Position numbers and translations under genes: made by a program. From a virus, in the IMG/VR virus record IMGVR_UViG_3300033149_004827, positions 1 to 42,983 of that record: a stretch of 42,983 nt of DNA; one strand, written 5' to 3'. Under the pieces are notes generated by a model. It was given only the letters and a program-made list of their open reading frames with translations. It did not search any database and was not told the origin of the DNA. Every line of letters begins with the position of its first letter. The stretch's first letter is position 1. Positions 38,849 through 42,983 of this stretch are shown one piece after another.

Positions 38849-40959
38849 TGGCCTGCCTGGCACAATTACTAGATACTGGCACGAACAAATACATTCATTT
38901 CACGAATGTCTCGCATGATGGTGGCGATTCCAACATCGCCGTGCCAGCTAACACAACCATCGCCATAGAGGAGGGGACGATGGACATGACCCCTCCGACC
39001 AAGTCCGAGATATGGAGCGGCATGTCCCCATTCAGGCATGGCGAGGATTTGATCAACGTCACCTACGAGAATCGGCGTATCACCTTCAACTTCTCGATCA
39101 TGAATGCAACGGCTGCCTCCATATCAGACACTGTGGTGGCTATCAACAAGATGCTGGAGTCAGCTCGCCAGTATGCGTTGTGGCCTGTGCGGCGCGGAGT
39201 GGAGTTTCGCTACAAGCTACTGGATGGCGATGAGACTGTCGCCTTCGACGTGATTGATGGCGAGCTAAGGCTCCCCTTCAGTATCCTGGACTATGCCAAC
39301 TTCCAGCTCTATGGTGGGCAGTACGTCCTCAGTGGCTGCAGCCTCACGCTGATCTGCAAGCCCCTGGCTCGCGGCACCTACACACAATTGGTGACTTCCA
39401 CCACGTGCTACACTGTGGACGAGGGCATCAATTACATCCTAGTCTACGATGCCAGTGCAAGCGACTACGAGCATCTAGACCAATCGCCGCCCTACCTAAA
39501 CAACTATGCGGCCAAAGATTACTTCTTCCTCTTTCCTGAAAACGGGGAGGCAGTGGGTGCCGATCTGCCAGCCAACGGCGACTACATAGCCTTCGGTTGC
39601 AAGTCAAAGTTTGAGGCCCTGTATTTCACCATCGGACAGGCGGCCGCGTACAGCGCGGCTACCTTCACCTGGCAATACTGGAATGGCTCGGCATGGACTA
39701 ACTTCACCCCGGATACGGATACCACGAATGGCTTCCAGGATACGGGGAGAGTGGAGGTTACCTGGACGGCCAGCAACCTTTCTGGCTGGGCCACCACGGA
39801 TGAGGGGGGTCTCGGCGACGCATGTTACTATGTGCGTTGCTTGCTGTCTGGCATAAGCGGCTGGACGACCAATGTCAGGCAGGATGGCGACATTGTGCAT
39901 CGCAAAGACAACAAGGTGTATGTGGACGCGTCGTCTATCAGCGGCGACGTGCCTTCTCCCTTGACGGTGATTGTCAAGAGCAATCAGACCAAAGACGAGC
40001 ATGGGGCCACGGAAGTTGACCTATTCCCGACCAGCCAGATCAAGGTCTTCGCCGTCAACCGCTATGCCCTAACCAGAATCAGGGGGCTGTACGAGGCCGA
40101 GCTGGGGCACCCACAATCTGGCTGGTCGGGATACACCGTAGAAAGCAACGCGGCTGGGGCCTCAGCTGACAAGTACGTTTACTGGACAACTACCGGCACA
40201 AGTGAGCAACGCCTCATCTATTGGGACCTCTCGGAATCATCTGGTATGCAACGGGATAGATGGGGTCGCTACATCGTGGCCATCAGGTATAGAGACTGGA
40301 ACACTGGTAGCGGCAACATGATGGTAAAGGCGCGTTGCTACATCGCGCGTGATGATGCAACAGGCAACATCCTGGGCGAGGAGGGTCGCTGGTACACCCT
40401 GCCAGTATCATATGGGGCGATCAATAGCGGTGATTCCAGCACTCAGCCGCGCTGGAACACTGTCGACATTGCACGCTTCCCGATGCCACCAGCCAACATC
40501 AATTATCAGACTGGCTACTTTGTCTCTCTTGATCTGTGGTTCAAGAGGAAAAGCGGCAGCGCTCGCTTTGATCTGGACCTGCTGTATCTCAGGCCAGCAG
40601 ATCAGTATGTGTTCACGGCACGTACCAGCACCGATCACTGGCACAATGATTCGGCCAACGATGATGACGGGCTGTCCTATCCCTACGCTATCCTGGACAC
40701 CGAGTTCCGTAGCGCTATCATCTCGGATGACAACACGCCAGCCGAAGATCCAGCGTCAAGTGGGGCAGCTGTGGCATTGGCCGGGTTCGATGCTTACGAA
40801 TCTGGAACATATCCCTGGGTGCACCCCAACCAGAATCTACTCTTGGGGGTTCACATCAAACAGGGTGCTCAGTCAGAGGGGATGCGCTACGATCACGTTG
40901 ATGATAACGTGTCAGTGGAAATCTGGTATGCACCCAGGTATCTGCATGTGGGGAACTGA
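38848..40959 (+). CDS. Distal tail (Dit)-like protein with carbohydrate-binding-like inserts
   Basis: The 703-residue protein follows the tape measure. The first about 200 residues match the position and style of Dit ring proteins (NITVTYENRRITFNFSIMN-like region: YENRRITFNFSIMNATAASI; YGGQYVLSGCSLTLICKPLARG). Residues about 225-348 repeat the beta module of the fibre-like protein at 16937 (DYIAFGCKSKFEALYFTIG ... CYYVRCLLSGISG). A second sandwich near 425-585 (VYWTTTGTSEQRLIYWDLSES) looks like a carbohydrate-binding module. Large insertions in Dit proteins serve host recognition in other siphophages. The start and stop overlap both neighbours. Confidence 0.72.
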   Translation: MACLAQLLDTGTNKYIHFTNVSHDGGDSNIAVPANTTIAIEEGTMDMTPPTKSEIWSGMSPFRHGEDLINVTYENRRITFNFSIMNATAASISDTVVAINKMLESARQYALWPVRRGVEFRYKLLDGDETVAFDVIDGELRLPFSILDYANFQLYGGQYVLSGCSLTLICKPLARGTYTQLVTSTTCYTVDEGINYILVYDASASDYEHLDQSPPYLNNYAAKDYFFLFPENGEAVGADLPANGDYIAFGCKSKFEALYFTIGQAAAYSAATFTWQYWNGSAWTNFTPDTDTTNGFQDTGRVEVTWTASNLSGWATTDEGGLGDACYYVRCLLSGISGWTTNVRQDGDIVHRKDNKVYVDASSISGDVPSPLTVIVKSNQTKDEHGATEVDLFPTSQIKVFAVNRYALTRIRGLYEAELGHPQSGWSGYTVESNAAGASADKYVYWTTTGTSEQRLIYWDLSESSGMQRDRWGRYIVAIRYRDWNTGSGNMMVKARCYIARDDATGNILGEEGRWYTLPVSYGAINSGDSSTQPRWNTVDIARFPMPPANINYQTGYFVSLDLWFKRKSGSARFDLDLLYLRPADQYVFTARTSTDHWHNDSANDDDGLSYPYAILDTEFRSAIISDDNTPAEDPASSGAAVALAGFDAYESGTYPWVHPNQNLLLGVHIKQGAQSEGMRYDHVDDNVSVEIWYAPRYLHVGN

Positions 40960-42983
40960 TGCTTAGCGTATTGCTGTACAGCTTCACGCCGCCAAGCACC
41001 ATCACCTTTCACCGTGATATCACGCAGGTGGTATCCGGCCTGCGGATTGGCACGAAGCTGAATGGTGGTTATTCCGACTGCCGCTTCTCTGTGCGCAGTA
41101 GCTTCACTGACGCCTATGATTGGTATGACCGTAGGCTTACCTGGGTCATCAAGGTTACTGACAACTTGGGCGAGCCTATCTGGGAGGGGCGTATCGAAGA
41201 CATCAGCAACACTATCACTGGTGTTGATGTAACGGCAGTTGGTTTCTATTCTCACCTAAAAGACCGACTGTATGGGATACCATGGCCATCAGTGGTAGAG
41301 ACAGTCGAGGTTGATCAAGTTACCTCCAATACCGTTTCCAAAGAGGTAGATGACACTGACACGGGCTGGACGGTTGATCAGCTGGCCGATGGGAATTATT
41401 ATGTCACCGTGCCCGCTGTTGCCAATGATGGGGCCACAGATGGTAGTTGGGTCACGGGCTACGACTTCACAGACACAGATCCTGATTACGCCCTACAGTT
41501 TGATGGTGTCACTCAGGGCCTGACAGTCCCTTCATCCCAGAGATGGCGATTCAAGGCTGATGTCAGCTTCACGGTAGAACTATGGGTGAAGTTCATCACG
41601 CTACCTGGCGACTACGAGCGATGCATCATCACTAACGAGGCGTTTAGCGGCCCGACAAGCCCGGCGGGCCCGTGGCGCAGTTTCTTTCGCATTGATGTTA
41701 CAACTGGCAACAAGCTACGTGCCTTGATGAGTGACGGGACATGGACTTTCCGTCCGTCTGATGGCAAGGAGGTGCCCAACTGCGCACGAGTAGATGGTGA
41801 TACAACTCTCTCAACTGGCACATGGTATCACATTGCCCTTGTCAGGGATGCGGAGGCTGGGACAGTACGGATATATCTGAATGGGCAACTGGATGGTGAC
41901 CGTGGCGCGGCCTTCAACACGGACATCCTTTCCACGAATGACCTGCGGGTAGGCACAGAAGTGGAGTCGGATGGCGGGGTCTACCGCTACTTCGATGCCT
42001 ACACAGATAGTAATTACAGCCAATATGTGGTGAGGGCTGGCAACATCGCTGTGGATGAGATTCGCCTATCACGGCGCGCCCGCTATACATCAAGCTTCAC
42101 TGTACCGACTGCAAGATTCTCACCTGACCAAGATACGGTACTGCTGTATCACATACAGGAGAATACTGGCACATCGGTGGCGGACAGCTCTGGCCCAGGA
42201 TGGGGTGACGGGGACACATCTGATGCCATAATAACGTCTAACACGGCAGACACCATCACTATTGCGGGCACATGGCAATCTTCCCTGATCCCAGGAGATA
42301 GCTTGATTGTTGGTCACAAGGCAACGCAAGGTGATATCATCAAAGACGCACTCTCCCTCTGCGACATGATCAGTACCGACTACAGCAATATTGACTCTGA
42401 TGGTATAATAACTATGGACGTGACTCCACAGAAGTTCGACAATGGGGAGAACTGCCAGGATGTTGTGGAGCACTTGGTCGAAATGGGTAGTGGCGAGAGT
42501 AGCCCGCGGCAGGTCTACTTTGCCATCTGGAATGATCGTGTCCCATACCTGTTTGTCGTAGACACAGACAGTGTGGACTGGCTGGTCAGGTTCAGCGATA
42601 TCACAGGCGAGAGAGCCATGGACGTAACGCGTACCGTGAGGGACATGGCGAACAGGACGTTGGCCTACTACACTGACGCTGATGGGGAGCGCCAGATCAC
42701 CGATTGGTTCCCAGACAACTTGGATGCTGGCGACCTAAAAGACAATGCCGAAGACAGCCAGGATGAGTATGGTACATTCGAGCGTGCTATATCACTTGGC
42801 GCTGGCACACAGGGCGAGGCAGAGACCTATGCCCAGCAATTGCTCAGTGATGAGCTGGAGCCAAATCAGTCCAGCACCCTGACACTGAGCGGCTTTGTCG
42901 GTGGACCGACAGGCGCGCGACACTACCTCTGGGAAGTCAGAGCTGGTGACGTCATGGAGGTGGTTGATCTCCTGAACGCCGAG
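40959..42983 (+). CDS. Tail-associated (Tal-like) protein with LamG domain, 3' end missing
   Basis: Partial: 675 codons are visible, to the edge of the window. The N-terminal about 100 residues (ITFHRDITQVVSGLRIGTKL ... GEPIWEGRIEDISNTITG) are typical of baseplate hub or Tal proteins that sit under Dit. Residues about 175-400 form an inserted LamG/concanavalin-like fold: YALQFDGVTQGLTVPSSQRW, VELWVKF, TGTWYHIALVRDAEAGTVRIYLNGQLDG and IAVDEIRLSRRARY. Hub-like sequence resumes after about 430 (GDIIKDALSLCDMIS) and continues. LamG domains bind sugars or proteins, so this is a host-recognition candidate. TGATG links it to the Dit-like gene. Confidence 0.8.
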   Translation, partial: MLSVLLYSFTPPSTITFHRDITQVVSGLRIGTKLNGGYSDCRFSVRSSFTDAYDWYDRRLTWVIKVTDNLGEPIWEGRIEDISNTITGVDVTAVGFYSHLKDRLYGIPWPSVVETVEVDQVTSNTVSKEVDDTDTGWTVDQLADGNYYVTVPAVANDGATDGSWVTGYDFTDTDPDYALQFDGVTQGLTVPSSQRWRFKADVSFTVELWVKFITLPGDYERCIITNEAFSGPTSPAGPWRSFFRIDVTTGNKLRALMSDGTWTFRPSDGKEVPNCARVDGDTTLSTGTWYHIALVRDAEAGTVRIYLNGQLDGDRGAAFNTDILSTNDLRVGTEVESDGGVYRYFDAYTDSNYSQYVVRAGNIAVDEIRLSRRARYTSSFTVPTARFSPDQDTVLLYHIQENTGTSVADSSGPGWGDGDTSDAIITSNTADTITIAGTWQSSLIPGDSLIVGHKATQGDIIKDALSLCDMISTDYSNIDSDGIITMDVTPQKFDNGENCQDVVEHLVEMGSGESSPRQVYFAIWNDRVPYLFVVDTDSVDWLVRFSDITGERAMDVTRTVRDMANRTLAYYTDADGERQITDWFPDNLDAGDLKDNAEDSQDEYGTFERAISLGAGTQGEAETYAQQLLSDELEPNQSSTLTLSGFVGGPTGARHYLWEVRAGDVMEVVDLLNAE

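Noticed and set aside
38002-38865. 287-codon minus-strand frame inside the tape measure gene
   Set aside because: Its Ser/Pro/Met-rich translation is the usual reverse-strand image of a tape measure gene; it has no motif or ribosome site.

Overview
This window is a fragment of a tailed double-stranded DNA phage genome (Caudoviricetes), most likely a long-tailed siphovirus. It cuts through a gene at each end. A complete morphogenesis order can be read: terminase small and large subunits, portal, maturation protease, major capsid protein, neck genes, tail tube, frameshifted tail chaperones, a 1949-residue tape measure, distal tail protein and a tail-associated protein. I see no host genes, tRNA genes, integrase, plasmid genes or CRISPR array. 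The host is not identified. RecU, a toxin-secretion-type holin, a glycosidase/lytic transglycosylase endolysin and a teichoic-acid-like pathway suggest a bacterium with a thick or Gram-positive-like wall; this is inference.

Left arm (1-4374, minus strand): an early operon of an orphan DNA methyltransferase, a coiled-coil protein, SSB, an unknown protein, RecU and an RNase H-fold exonuclease. Then comes a self-contained non-coding transcription unit (consensus promoter, about 275 nt, intrinsic terminator). Its core closely resembles the 3' end of the guide RNA (omega RNA) of the TnpB element 5.6 kb away. After it come a 62-residue protein and a tandem-AP2 protein with a degenerate HNH-like head. 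Two sigma-70-like promoters stand back to back at 4381-4450.

Right arm (4471-end, plus strand): a two-domain endolysin and the terminase genes. The terminase genes are separated by a 1632-bp IS200/IS605-type element that carries only tnpB. Then come portal, three small metal-binding or HhH proteins, a protease-scaffold fusion, a capsid protein with an Ig/Fn3-like insertion, a holin, and a set of fibre or decoration proteins (16.9-20.0 kb).

At 20.0-27.9 kb, and again at 29.8-31.7 kb, the virion genes are interrupted by ten translationally coupled carbohydrate genes. They include GT4, GT2 and CgeB-like glycosyltransferases and a reversibly-glycosylated-polypeptide (GT75) homologue. They also include a fused cytidylyltransferase/short-chain dehydrogenase of the CDP-ribitol synthase type, a TagF/TarL-like polyol-phosphate transferase, a sulfotransferase and a zinc-finger SAM methyltransferase. 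Together they look like a pathway that makes a phosphodiester-linked, possibly pentose-containing and sulfated glycan, on the virion or on the host surface. The neck genes lie between the two carbohydrate blocks, and the tail module fills the rest of the window.

The two most notable points are the stand-alone omega-RNA-like gene beside a phage-borne TnpB, and the teichoic-acid-like plus GT75 glycan cassette inside the structural operon.
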